This document shows positions 17,279-26,057 of a stretch of 64,000 nucleotides of DNA, piece after piece. The stretch comes from CAVROP01 sp050012175 (GTDB taxonomy: Bacteria; Acidobacteriota; Terriglobia; UBA7540), in NCBI GenBank assembly GCA_050012175.1, contig JBEKHR010000012.1, positions 1 to 64,000 of the forward strand, written 5' to 3'. The notes under the pieces were generated by a model, which saw only the letters and a list, made by a program, of their open reading frames with translations, made no database searches and was not told where the DNA came from. The first letter of the stretch is position 1. Every line of letters starts with the position of its first letter. Made by a program: the position numbers and the translations under genes.

Positions 17279-17423
17279 GGGTGCTTTACCGTCGCCGCTG
17301 GAAGGATTTCACCGTACAGCCCAACTCTTGTTTGGGCGGCAAGCTATGCACGACCTTCAGCGCGCCGAGCGATACCGAGCAACTGCTTCCGTTGCATCCG
17401 GAGGAAAAAAGCGCAGCGGCTGG

Positions 17424-17951
17424 CTAATGGGGAGCACTGGGCGGCGGCGATGGTTTCAAAGTGTAGTTCCAGGCCGAACCCCCAACCCCCGCTCCGATGT
17501 GAACGATGGAAACCCAGCGCTCCAGCTTGTGGTGACCGCTGCGGTGAAAGAGATAAGAGACTCCAATCGAGGCTGCCACGCCTGCCACCTCGATACCAGC
17601 AAAAAGCGGCTTGTTATCCACGAGGTTGTTTGTGAGAAGCCATTCGTTAACTCCGCGGTCGCGAAAGTGCCGCGTTGATATGTAGTCGAGACCACGCCCG
17701 GCTCCCACCCCCGCGAAAAGCAAGATGTTGTCCTTATCCCAGAATGGATGGCTTCCCTTCACTGCCTGGGAAGAAACAGACGACTGCCGGGTGCTCCTGC
17801 CAAGCTTGGCGGCTGCGGCATCCTCTTGGGCTTTCGCGGTGGAGGCCAGTAAGAAAACGCCGATCAGCACGGCAAGAATTATCCGTTGCGCGGATTGCCT
17901 CCAGGAATGTAGGGGAGAAACCATTTTCGGGTTTTCCCTTTCCAGTCTCAT
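17424..17951 (-). CDS. Hypothetical exported membrane-associated protein
   Basis: The protein (175 residues from MRLERENPK) has a signal peptide (RIILAVLIGVFLLASTAKA|QE), a short Ser/Ala-rich stretch, and a domain starting FWDKDNILLFAGVGAGRGLDYISTRHF with two more hydrophobic segments (FAGIEVAGVAASIGVSYLF and IVHIGAGVGGSAW). HRSGHHKLERW is a His-rich loop. I know similar small acidobacterial proteins but no function. The exact start is uncertain among three in-frame ATGs between 17924 and 17978. Confidence 0.65.
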   Translation of the reverse strand: MRLERENPKMVSPLHSWRQSAQRIILAVLIGVFLLASTAKAQEDAAAAKLGRSTRQSSVSSQAVKGSHPFWDKDNILLFAGVGAGRGLDYISTRHFRDRGVNEWLLTNNLVDNKPLFAGIEVAGVAASIGVSYLFHRSGHHKLERWVSIVHIGAGVGGSAWNYTLKPSPPPSAPH

Positions 17952-18005
17952 TGTTCGTTCTCTGCGGCCGCCGTGCACTCCGTGGCGAAACTCTTCGTGG
18001 CATAC

Positions 18006-18944
18006 CTACAAATACTTCAACAACTCATCCAGCGTCTTCTGCACACCTACGTAGGGGTCACCGGACCCTTCATATTCAATCGAATATATCCCCTTGAACC
18101 CAGCCTCCTTGGAGATCTCGATGCACTTGGGAAAGTCGAACTTGGTCTCGTTCCCGGCGGAGTCAAAATCCAACCCCTTGGCGTGGCAAACCACATGCGC
18201 GTAGGGAAAGAGGAGTGCTAGCCCTCTCTCCCGCGTGTCCTCGTCCGGAAAGTTGCCGAAATCGGGGAGTGCACCCACCACTTCCGTGCCTGCCCGTTTG
18301 AAAAGTCTCACCAACTCCTCCGGATGTTCCGAGCCCACGCCGCCGTGGTTCTCAATAATCACATGCACGCCCTTGGGTCTGCCATAAGCGGCCAGGCGCT
18401 TGTAAGACTCGAGGGTCGGCGACAGGTCTTCCGGATTTATCTTGCCGGGATCGCACCGAACGGACTTGGAGCCGACCGCAAGCGCGACATCGATCCATGT
18501 TTTTGCGCCATCCACCGCCGCATCGCGCACTTCTTTGTCCGGATCGGAAAGCCCGCCGCCCGTCCATAGCTCTTTAATGTCGACCGGCATGTTCACGACG
18601 TGCGAGTAGGCTCTCACCAAGCGGCTCTTGAGTTCCTGGAGGTAAGCCTTTTCGGTGGAAGCGAAGTGGGGGGCGCAAAACTCCAGGTTGTGAACCTTGT
18701 AGCGGTCCGCAATCATCTCCGGGAAGTCGAGCAAGGCGAGCATATTCCCCGCCAGGGCGAAATCCTTCTCGCGCGTGGCTTGAAAATAGTTATGCAAACT
18801 CCAGGTGGAAATGGAAACGCGATTCCGTTTGTCTGACCTGTCGACACTGGCAGGGTGGCGTTTCGTCTTTCCCCAGAGCTCGCTGCCCAGAGCCAACGCG
18901 CCGGCGCCTCCGGCAATACGGGTGAAAAAATCTCGACGAATCAT
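18006..18944 (-). CDS. Tat-exported sugar phosphate isomerase/epimerase-like protein
   Basis: The 312-residue protein starts MIRRDFFTRIAGGAGALALG, a twin-arginine signal with AGGAGGAAGA before the ATG. The mature part is a xylose-isomerase-like TIM barrel: VSISTWSLHNYF, VHNLEFCAPHF, and the metal-site residues expected in VIIENHGG, ALPDFGNFP, VVCHAKGLDF and SIEYEGSGDP (Glu, Asp, His, Glu). Such exported barrels in Acidobacteriota and Planctomycetes are thought to isomerise or epimerise sugars from polysaccharide breakdown, but substrates are rarely known. No carbohydrate genes are adjacent. Confidence 0.87.
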   Translation of the reverse strand: MIRRDFFTRIAGGAGALALGSELWGKTKRHPASVDRSDKRNRVSISTWSLHNYFQATREKDFALAGNMLALLDFPEMIADRYKVHNLEFCAPHFASTEKAYLQELKSRLVRAYSHVVNMPVDIKELWTGGGLSDPDKEVRDAAVDGAKTWIDVALAVGSKSVRCDPGKINPEDLSPTLESYKRLAAYGRPKGVHVIIENHGGVGSEHPEELVRLFKRAGTEVVGALPDFGNFPDEDTRERGLALLFPYAHVVCHAKGLDFDSAGNETKFDFPKCIEISKEAGFKGIYSIEYEGSGDPYVGVQKTLDELLKYL

Positions 18945-18974
18945 TCTTCCTCCTCTCGAGAGACCAAACCAACA

Positions 18975-19202
18975 GGGTGCTGAAAAAAGCCATTCTCGCG
19001 TCATCCTGAGCGTTCATGGCTGAAAATGGCTCGCCGCGATGTCAGAGCATCGGCGCAAGACACAAACCGCCGTCTTATTGAAAACACAGGAGTTCCGCTC
19101 CGATGTTCGGGAGAGGAGTGGCGAGCGACCTAAGATCAGTGACCCGCCGTGGCGGAACGACTTCGCTCACAATGACATGCTAACACCCTTTTTCAGCGTC
19201 CC
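18975..19202. repeat. MITE-like element with GGGTGCTGAAAAA ends
   Basis: The 228-bp unit begins GGGTGCTGAAAAA and ends TTTTTCAGCGTCCC, an imperfect terminal inverted repeat. Internally GTCATCCTGAGC is balanced by GCTCACAATGACA. It belongs with the elements at 12596 and 42245 and lies between divergent genes. Confidence 0.65.
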
Positions 19203-19427
19203 GCTAAACTATTAGAGAGAACCGTGGAGAGCTCATCCCTGCACATCCGGGATGGGGACAGCAGCAGTCGGCGCGACAGTTGCAGGCCCGTTGGGATTGG
19301 CATGGGCTTGACGGAACTTGGCAGTGCCAGCGGTGCTTATCCCTCCTTCAGCACTTGGAAAGGTTGGGACGGATATGATCCAAGCACAGGGGTTGGGGGG
19401 GGGCTTACAGAAGCCCTAATTATTTCA
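19203..19427. other. Intergenic stretch without recognised gene
   Basis: A 79-codon plus-strand frame covers most of it but has no Shine-Dalgarno and an unconvincing composition. A weak terminator-like hairpin GGGCTT/AAGCCC followed by TAATTATTT lies at about 19402-19425. Confidence 0.4.
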
Positions 19428-19455
19428 TTGACATCGCAGAGAGCTAGATTAGAAT
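19428..19455 (+). promoter_or_regulatory. Sigma-70-type promoter of the GGDEF/HD-GYP gene
   Basis: A perfect TTGACA (19428-19433), a 16-base spacer and TAGAAT (19450-19455, five of six matches) make one of the best promoters in the window. The leader would be about 155 bases; no c-di-GMP riboswitch core could be recognised in it. Confidence 0.6.
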
Positions 19456-19618
19456 ATTCTTAGATTTCAAACGTGGGCTTGGTCGTTAGGTAGGGGCGAC
19501 CGGCCACGGCGTTCATGGATTCCTCTGCGCCCATCGAGTTGGCGCCAGCCGTGGGTTTCTCTTAACGAACTCGCAGAGGGACTGGCGAAGAGAGCTGCGG
19601 TGTGCTCTCCATTGGAGA

Positions 19619-22492
19619 ATGGCTGCGATGGGTTCCCTTCCTTTCCACCTCTTCCAAGTCCCGGCGCTCCCGTGCCTGGCAATTATCCTCTTGCTCGTCT
19701 TGTTTCTGGAGCACCGTCGGCAGCGCGTTCAGCGCGAGAAGAACGCTGATTTGCAGTGGTTTTCGGAGCTCCATCTTTTCGACAGAGCTCTGGCCGAAAG
19801 TCCTGATCCGAAGCAGATGGCCGACTTGACCATGCAGCGGACCACTGAAATGTTGGGGAGCGCGGACTCCTACATTTTAGTTCAAACCACCGGGTCGGAC
19901 GCGATTAGCCATGTCTGCGCCCAAGGACTCAACGCGCGAACTGTCGAGCGGCTGTCCAACGAGCCCTTGCGTACTTACCTGGCCGCGTGCGGAGAAAGGT
20001 GGGGGAATCTACTGGTTGTCCCCAACCTGTCTTTTCCTCCTCTGGAAGTTGCCTGGCAACGCGACGCGCTTTTCCAAGAACTTCGAGAGGTTTGCGCAGG
20101 GGATGGGTTGCGGACTCTGCTGCTGGTTGGATTGCAGGTCCGCGACAGCTCATATGGTGTAATGCTGATGGGAAGCCGCAAGCCGAGAATCTTCCGCCCG
20201 ATCGAACTGCGCTTGCTCCTGGCTATTGGCAGCCAACTTGGCGTGGCAATGGAGAATTGGTCGTTGCACAGGGCGGCAGAACGACACGACCAGGAACTCA
20301 GGATACTGCACCGTGTGAGTGATTTGTTGCGCGGCACCTTTGATCTCGAATCACAGGTGGAGATCCTCCGCGAGGAGCTGAAAGGGGTGCTCGGTACAAC
20401 CAACTTTTCCCTGTCTTTGCAGGAGTCGCCGGAAGGGCCTCTCAAGACCGTCGTGCCCTTCGAAACCGCCGATGGCGAGGACACGCCTGGAGCAGCGGAG
20501 GTTGATGGACTGGCGGAGTTCGTCTGCCAGGGACGCAGCCCGCTGCTGCTGAACCAGGAGCTTCCGGCTGCCGCACGCCGCCTGGGGATCAAACCTGTGG
20601 ATGGCCGGCTGCGCACCTGGTGCGGAGTGCCCATTCATTTCTCGGACGGCGCCCTGGGTGTGCTGGCAGCCGGGGACTTCGAGCGCGAAAACACCATTAA
20701 TCAGGAACAGTTTGAGCTGATACAGGTTCTTGCCGACGAGGCCGCGAGTGCGATCGAGAGCGCCCGGCTTTTCCAAAAGGAGCGACGACGCTCAAGCCAT
20801 TTGGCGCTCCTGAATGAATTGGCACAGAAAGCAGCTTCGGTCCTCAATCCGAATCAGCTTCTTGACAGTATTTGTGGGGACGTCCGGAGCGCCTTCGATC
20901 GCGACTTGGCGCGGATTGAAGTGGTGGACCTTCAAAAAAACGAGCTTGTCGTGGAGGCTCAGGCGGGTTACGGAGCGGAACTTCTGGGCCGCCGAGCCCG
21001 ATGCGGCGAAGGGCTTTCTGGCACGGCCGCCATGAGCCGTGAGCCCGCCCTGGCAAATTCAGTGCTGCGCGACCCTCGATACGTTGCGTTGCACCCGGGC
21101 GTTCGGTCTGCCCTCAGCCTTCCCTTGTGGTATCGCGATGATCTGCTGGGTGTCTTGAGTTTGGAAAGCTTTCGGGAGAATAGCTTTTCTCAACAGGACG
21201 TGCTGACCTTGCAGTCACTGGCAGACCAGCTTGCCATTGCCCTCCACAATGCTCGTGCCTACCAGTCGGCGCTGGACCAAGCCATCACCGACGGTCTGAC
21301 AGGTCTCAAGACCCATCGCTACTTCATGGAGGCGCTGGACGGGGAATGGCGCCTGTCAACCCGCACCGGCCGGCCGTTCTCCGTGATCATGATGGACCTC
21401 GACGGCTTTAAGCGGGTCAATGACCTCGGGGGCCACTTGGAAGGCGATAAAGTGCTGGCGGCTGTGGCCACCCTGCTCGATGCCCGATCAAGGCAATCCA
21501 ATGTGGTGGCGAGGTATGGGGGGGATGAGTTCGCCCTACTAATGCCTGAGACAAACACGGAACAAGCAGAAATTCTGGCCGAGAGGCTGCGTGCCGCCCT
21601 GGAGGCGGACCACTTCCTGCGCGCCCACGGGGTGACTGCCAGTTTTGGGATCGCCACCTTCCCGGACCACGGCCCAACCCAAGGGGAGATTCTCAGGGTT
21701 GCGGATTCCGGAATGTATCTTGCCAAACACCATAGCGGAAACTGCGTGAAGCTGGCGGAGCTGAGCCCCAAGCTAGGGGAAGTGGAAGCGTATCTGGGAG
21801 TGGCGATGAAACGGATGATTTCCGCGGACCCCGGCGCCTTCAGCCAGTACCAGCACAGGTTCGAGCGGATGCTGCGGGAACCCGCAGGCGAGTCGCCTTC
21901 GCTTCTGGACATGATCACTTGCCTCGCTTACGCGGTTGAAGCCAAAGACCCTTACACAAGGGACCATTCCAAGGGGGTTTCCAGGTATGCAGCCCAGATC
22001 GCAATGCAGATGCGATTTTCCGAGGCAGAAATCGAAGATATCCGTCTGGCGGGCATCGTTCACGATGTCGGTAAGATTCATGTGCCTGACCCCGTGCTCA
22101 TCAAGCCCACGCTCCTGACGGCGCAAGAGTACGAGATCATGAAAAGCCATGCAGCCTGGGGCGCGAAGATAGTGGAACCTTTGAAACGGATAGCCATCGA
22201 GCGCATCGTGCGCCACCACCATGAGGCCTTCGACGGGCAGGGTTATCCCGACTGCTTAAGAGGGGAGCAAATTCCTCTCGGCGCCCGCATTATGACAGTA
22301 GCCGATGCCTTCGAAGCTATGGTTTCCGCCCGTGCCTATAGGAAGGCCCGCCCCGTGGAAGAGGCCCTGGCTGAATTGCAGCGCTGCCGAGGCACGCAAT
22401 TCGATCCCTTGGTGGTGGATGCTTTCCTCCGGTCAATCCAGTCCCTTGGTGGGCAGCAAAGGTCCGAACCCGTCGTGCGCTTGGTGATTTGA
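19619..22492 (+). CDS. GAF-GGDEF-HD-GYP cyclic-di-GMP signalling protein
   Basis: The 957-residue protein has one N-terminal membrane anchor (residues 10-30), three GAF-like sensor domains (about 60-215, 225-390, 395-555), a GGDEF domain and an HD-GYP domain. GGDEF is intact at residue 634 (RYGGDEFALL); the inhibitory RxxD site upstream is RQSN, so product inhibition may be lost. The HD-GYP half has HDVGK near 812 and HHHEAFDGQGYP near 875, so both halves look catalytically complete. GGDEF makes c-di-GMP and HD-GYP degrades it; the GAF domains probably decide the balance. It is convergent with a PilZ-like gene. Confidence 0.93.
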   Translation: MAAMGSLPFHLFQVPALPCLAIILLLVLFLEHRRQRVQREKNADLQWFSELHLFDRALAESPDPKQMADLTMQRTTEMLGSADSYILVQTTGSDAISHVCAQGLNARTVERLSNEPLRTYLAACGERWGNLLVVPNLSFPPLEVAWQRDALFQELREVCAGDGLRTLLLVGLQVRDSSYGVMLMGSRKPRIFRPIELRLLLAIGSQLGVAMENWSLHRAAERHDQELRILHRVSDLLRGTFDLESQVEILREELKGVLGTTNFSLSLQESPEGPLKTVVPFETADGEDTPGAAEVDGLAEFVCQGRSPLLLNQELPAAARRLGIKPVDGRLRTWCGVPIHFSDGALGVLAAGDFERENTINQEQFELIQVLADEAASAIESARLFQKERRRSSHLALLNELAQKAASVLNPNQLLDSICGDVRSAFDRDLARIEVVDLQKNELVVEAQAGYGAELLGRRARCGEGLSGTAAMSREPALANSVLRDPRYVALHPGVRSALSLPLWYRDDLLGVLSLESFRENSFSQQDVLTLQSLADQLAIALHNARAYQSALDQAITDGLTGLKTHRYFMEALDGEWRLSTRTGRPFSVIMMDLDGFKRVNDLGGHLEGDKVLAAVATLLDARSRQSNVVARYGGDEFALLMPETNTEQAEILAERLRAALEADHFLRAHGVTASFGIATFPDHGPTQGEILRVADSGMYLAKHHSGNCVKLAELSPKLGEVEAYLGVAMKRMISADPGAFSQYQHRFERMLREPAGESPSLLDMITCLAYAVEAKDPYTRDHSKGVSRYAAQIAMQMRFSEAEIEDIRLAGIVHDVGKIHVPDPVLIKPTLLTAQEYEIMKSHAAWGAKIVEPLKRIAIERIVRHHHEAFDGQGYPDCLRGEQIPLGARIMTVADAFEAMVSARAYRKARPVEEALAELQRCRGTQFDPLVVDAFLRSIQSLGGQQRSEPVVRLVI

Positions 22493-22851
22493 AGCACGGC
22501 GTGCTCGGGGCCGGGAAACGGTCCTACCCCGCCGGGACCGCCTTGCTAAAAACATCGGGCGTGGGTAGTGCGCCAGTTGGGTCTTCCAGCCGCGCAGGGC
22601 CGAAACTCCCTCGAAATCAACCTAGCCTACTACATGAGCGCCCCTTCCCTTGTGGCGTCGCGGGTTTCAGTATCACCCTCAAAGTTGTTCCGGTACACCA
22701 GGTCGGTTGTTCCACAATCACGGCAGGGTGTTGAGCGGGTGAGAATACCTCCGAGTAGCATGAGGTTGCCCCCGGGGATGGGCCCTTCGTCAACGCTGGA
22801 GGAGAGACTGCGCCGGCTGCGAAAAGGCCAGCGTATTTGCGAAAGGAAATG
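22493..22851. other. Convergent intergenic region, nothing identified
   Basis: The stop codons of the GGDEF/HD-GYP gene and the PilZ-like gene face each other across this stretch. Short plus-strand frames exist, but none has a plausible start signal or protein-like composition. No strong terminator hairpin was seen. Confidence 0.5.
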
Positions 22852-25836
22852 CTAAGGTGTGCCTGCGGGTCCTTGCGGTTCCTTGGGCGCGTGATCCGCA
22901 AGAATCCGGCCCAGTCTGGAGCGAAAGGCACTAAGGGCTTCCTCGATAATCTTTTGCTGTTTCTCTACCAGGGGGTCGAGGGCAGGGCGGAGAGGGTCTC
23001 TGGATGCCCGGAGAGACTGAAAAGGGGAATGCCTGGACTCCTCGCGGGCCACCCCCTTGGATTGGCTAGCGTTGGCTTCCACACCCTCAAACAGTCGAGC
23101 GGCCTGGTGCAGACGACTCTGGAGCAAGCCTTTGAGAGCTTCCGCGTCACTGCGCTGCCGCTCCTGCGCGGCCATGGTCAATCCTTCGAGCTGCTTCTGG
23201 AAAACCTCCAGCACGTGGCTCAAATGCGCTTCCAGGTGCGTCTTGGCTTGCTCCTCCCATTCTTTTGCCACCAGGGCGGCCATCCCAACGCCTTTGTAGA
23301 GCCGGTCCGGGAGTTCCTGGAGGGCTTGCTCGGCCCTGCTCCTGACCTCGGCCGTCACCCGGGCGGCGGATTCGTCGGCGGTCAAGTGGACTTGTGTGCG
23401 CAGGGATTCCAGGAGACCCTGCAAGCTGGTTTGGATTTCCTTTTCCATCTCCTTGGTTTGCTGCGCCTGCATTTCCAGCAGCGTTGTGTGCAGTCGCTCG
23501 CGGAAGGACGCTAAGTTCACCCCAGCTTCACTTTCCAGCGAAGTCAGAGTCGATTCGCGGGCCGCCGCCAACTGCCTCTGTGTCTCATCAACGCACTGTT
23601 GTTGAGCGGATCGGAGTCCCTCTTTCAGCAGCTCCAGAGCATCTTCGGCTTGCTTGTTAAAGTCTCTGGCCACTAATTCCAGCGCCCCTTCGACGGCACC
23701 TTCGAGCTTTTCCGATATGTCCCCGCTAGCTTTCTCCGAAAACTCGCGGGCAGTGGATTCCACTTCGGATTGCAATTGGGCGGCGAGCGCCTGTGTTTCG
23801 GCGCGAAACTTCTCGAGCACTGATGCGGATTCGTCGGCTAACCGTGGGAGGCACTCTTCCGCCGCCTTCTTCAAACTGAGTTCAAGGGTCTGGTAGGCTT
23901 CCTGCAGTTTCGAGACGGCTTCGTCGCCGGCGCGATTCAATGAATCCACGGCAGAGTCCACGCAAACGGAAATTACCTGGGCTGCCGTCCCGGATTCTTC
24001 CTTATAAATCTTCCTGGCCTGGATTCCGGCGTTAAGAATCTCTGCCTGAGTTTCCTGTCGCATTCTTTCGAGGTTGCGTTGGGTGGAATCCTCGCTGCTC
24101 CTGCGGACGGGCTCGATTTGCGCCTTGAATTCTTCGAGCTGCTCGCGGGCAACCTGCTCTGCCGATCGGTCGATTTGGGCGCTCAGTGAGGGTGAAACCT
24201 CCTCCATAAGTTTCCGCATGTGCACATCCACCACGGCTGTCGCGTCCTTCACCAATCCATCGAGTTCAGCCTTGGCCTGTTCTGCCGCACCTTTGCACTG
24301 AGCTTGAAACTCGAGGGCCGCCGCGGAGAGGCTCTCCTGAGCCAGCGGTGAAAGACGATCGCCCATTTCCTTGGCGATATTTTCGACTATGCCGGCGGCC
24401 TCAGCCTGCAAACGCTGCTGCGTTTCACCAGCCAAACGCGTGGATGCTGACCCCAGCCTTCGCTCCACTTCCTGGTCCAGCCGGGCGAGCACAAATTGGA
24501 GCTGCTTGTCACTCGCCTCTTCGACTTTCTTTGCTATTTGTTCAGCTTCAAATGTCCCGTCGCGCTGCGCCTCGCGGGCTTTCAACTCGATTTGCGCCTT
24601 GAATTCTTCGAGCTGCTCGCGGGCAACCTGCTCTGCTGATCGCTCGATTTGGGCGCTCAGTGAGGGTGAAACCTCCTCCATAAGTTTCCGCATGTGCACA
24701 TCCACCACGGCTGTCGCGTCCTTCACCAATCCATCGAGTTCAGCCTTGGCCTGTTCTGCCGCACCTTTGCACTGAGCTTGAAACTCGAGGGCCGCCGCGG
24801 AGAGGCTCTCCTGAGCCAGCGGTGAAAGACGATCGCCCATTTCCTTGGCGATATTTTCGACTATGCCGGCGGCCTCAGCCTGCAAACGCTGCTGCGTTTC
24901 ACCGGCCAAACGCGTGGATGCTGACCCCAGCCTTCGCTCTACTTCCTGGTCCAGCCGGGCGAGCACAGATTGGAGCTGCTTGTCACTCGCCTCTTCGACT
25001 TTCTTTGCCACTTGTTCAGCTTCAAATGTCCCGTCGCGCTGCGCCTCGCGGGCTTTCAAAAGGAGATTCTCCACTTCCCCCCGCGCCGACTGCACGCGAT
25101 CCGTAAGGAGGCTCAATTCCTGCCTGAGCGACTGTGCCTCGCCTATCTTTTCTTGCAGGGCCTTGAGGGCAAGCGGGTCCGGGGCTTGCGGATGCCCGGC
25201 GGGCGCTTCCGGAACTCCCATGGCGTCCTGTCTATGCGCTGCCGGTTGAGCCGGCGGGGCGTTGGCTTCCCCGGCGAAACGAGACAAAGCATTTACAGCC
25301 ATGTTGAATTGACTGAGTCCTCCGGTGTGCTCTCCCACGTCCGCCGGCGATCCTCGTGGCGCGAGATGCGCCGTTTCGACCACTCTGCCTCTCTCAGCGG
25401 TTGGCGCGGGCGTCTTCGGAGCTTGCGGCGGGGCCTGCGGGGTCGGGCTCTTCTGGTCCCCCGGGACGATCTGCCGCTCCTTCTGCCAATCCTCGGGCGG
25501 GAGCTTGACTCCCCAGAGGTTCTGCGCTTCCAGCAGTTCAACGCAGACTTCGTAGGGGTCCTCAGCAAAGCGCTTCTCACAAACCCTTTTGACCCGGGCC
25601 TTGGCGGTCCGGCCCAGCAGTGGATTCTCGATAACAATCTGGTCGTCGTCGGCTAGCTGATGGAAAGTGGCGATCCTGCCACCGTGCTTGTTAACGCAAA
25701 TCGTCCAGGTGTTCTCTTTGAAGGCCTGCCCGGCCGCGTCTGTTCCGCGCACTGTTACGGGAATTATGATCGAAAGGCGGGCGCTGCGACGCCCAACCAC
25801 ACCGGGAATATCGGATTCGTCAGGACTCGGTTCCAT
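22852..25836 (-). CDS. PilZ-like domain protein with very long coiled coil
   Basis: The 994-residue protein opens with a PilZ-like domain (about residues 12-105: RRSARLSIIIPV and TICVNKHGGRI, a degenerate form of the RxxxR and NxSxxG c-di-GMP motifs), then a Pro-rich linker, then about 750 residues of Ala/Glu/Gln/Lys-rich helix resembling apolipoprotein or filament-like proteins. Residues 261-418 and 419-576 are an almost exact tandem duplication. There is no signal peptide, so it is probably cytoplasmic and may form filaments or scaffolds. The convergent c-di-GMP enzyme suggests a link. The ATG at 25836 is preferred over a GTG two codons earlier. Confidence 0.82.
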   Translation of the reverse strand: MEPSPDESDIPGVVGRRSARLSIIIPVTVRGTDAAGQAFKENTWTICVNKHGGRIATFHQLADDDQIVIENPLLGRTAKARVKRVCEKRFAEDPYEVCVELLEAQNLWGVKLPPEDWQKERQIVPGDQKSPTPQAPPQAPKTPAPTAERGRVVETAHLAPRGSPADVGEHTGGLSQFNMAVNALSRFAGEANAPPAQPAAHRQDAMGVPEAPAGHPQAPDPLALKALQEKIGEAQSLRQELSLLTDRVQSARGEVENLLLKAREAQRDGTFEAEQVAKKVEEASDKQLQSVLARLDQEVERRLGSASTRLAGETQQRLQAEAAGIVENIAKEMGDRLSPLAQESLSAAALEFQAQCKGAAEQAKAELDGLVKDATAVVDVHMRKLMEEVSPSLSAQIERSAEQVAREQLEEFKAQIELKAREAQRDGTFEAEQIAKKVEEASDKQLQFVLARLDQEVERRLGSASTRLAGETQQRLQAEAAGIVENIAKEMGDRLSPLAQESLSAAALEFQAQCKGAAEQAKAELDGLVKDATAVVDVHMRKLMEEVSPSLSAQIDRSAEQVAREQLEEFKAQIEPVRRSSEDSTQRNLERMRQETQAEILNAGIQARKIYKEESGTAAQVISVCVDSAVDSLNRAGDEAVSKLQEAYQTLELSLKKAAEECLPRLADESASVLEKFRAETQALAAQLQSEVESTAREFSEKASGDISEKLEGAVEGALELVARDFNKQAEDALELLKEGLRSAQQQCVDETQRQLAAARESTLTSLESEAGVNLASFRERLHTTLLEMQAQQTKEMEKEIQTSLQGLLESLRTQVHLTADESAARVTAEVRSRAEQALQELPDRLYKGVGMAALVAKEWEEQAKTHLEAHLSHVLEVFQKQLEGLTMAAQERQRSDAEALKGLLQSRLHQAARLFEGVEANASQSKGVAREESRHSPFQSLRASRDPLRPALDPLVEKQQKIIEEALSAFRSRLGRILADHAPKEPQGPAGTP
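24109..25056. repeat. 474-bp tandem duplication inside the coiled-coil gene
   Basis: Copy one (24583-25056) and copy two (24109-24582) are nearly identical over 158 codons, both starting KAREAQRDGTFEAEQ. The visible amino-acid differences are V/I, S/F, E/D and the last residue. Because 474 is a multiple of three the frame is kept. The low divergence indicates a recent duplication or ongoing gene conversion. Confidence 0.92.
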
Positions 25837-26057
25837 ATGCACTTACGGGCAATGTTAGTGGATTAACATGGGCAAGTCAACGGACCTGCGATGGTACGGA
25901 AGTACCGCGACCATCGGTGCCCCGGGTGACTCTCAAAGGGTTCGCCACCACTGCACAAAACTCTTGGGTACTTGGGGACTTCCACGGCGGCATGCGCCAG
26001 AGTTGTGACCGATTCGCTTTTTTGCCGCGTCATCCTGGGCGCTGGATCTCCCTGCCA

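Noticed and set aside
19462..19618. c-di-GMP riboswitch in the leader of the GGDEF/HD-GYP gene
   Set aside because: The conserved GEMM core and paired stems could not be found by eye.
22568..22855. Plus-strand frame of 95 codons between convergent genes
   Set aside because: No start signal, and the composition is unlike the neighbouring proteins.
24109..25056. CRISPR or minisatellite as an explanation for the repeat in the coiled-coil gene
   Set aside because: There are only two long copies, each coding, with no spacers. It is a simple tandem gene-segment duplication.
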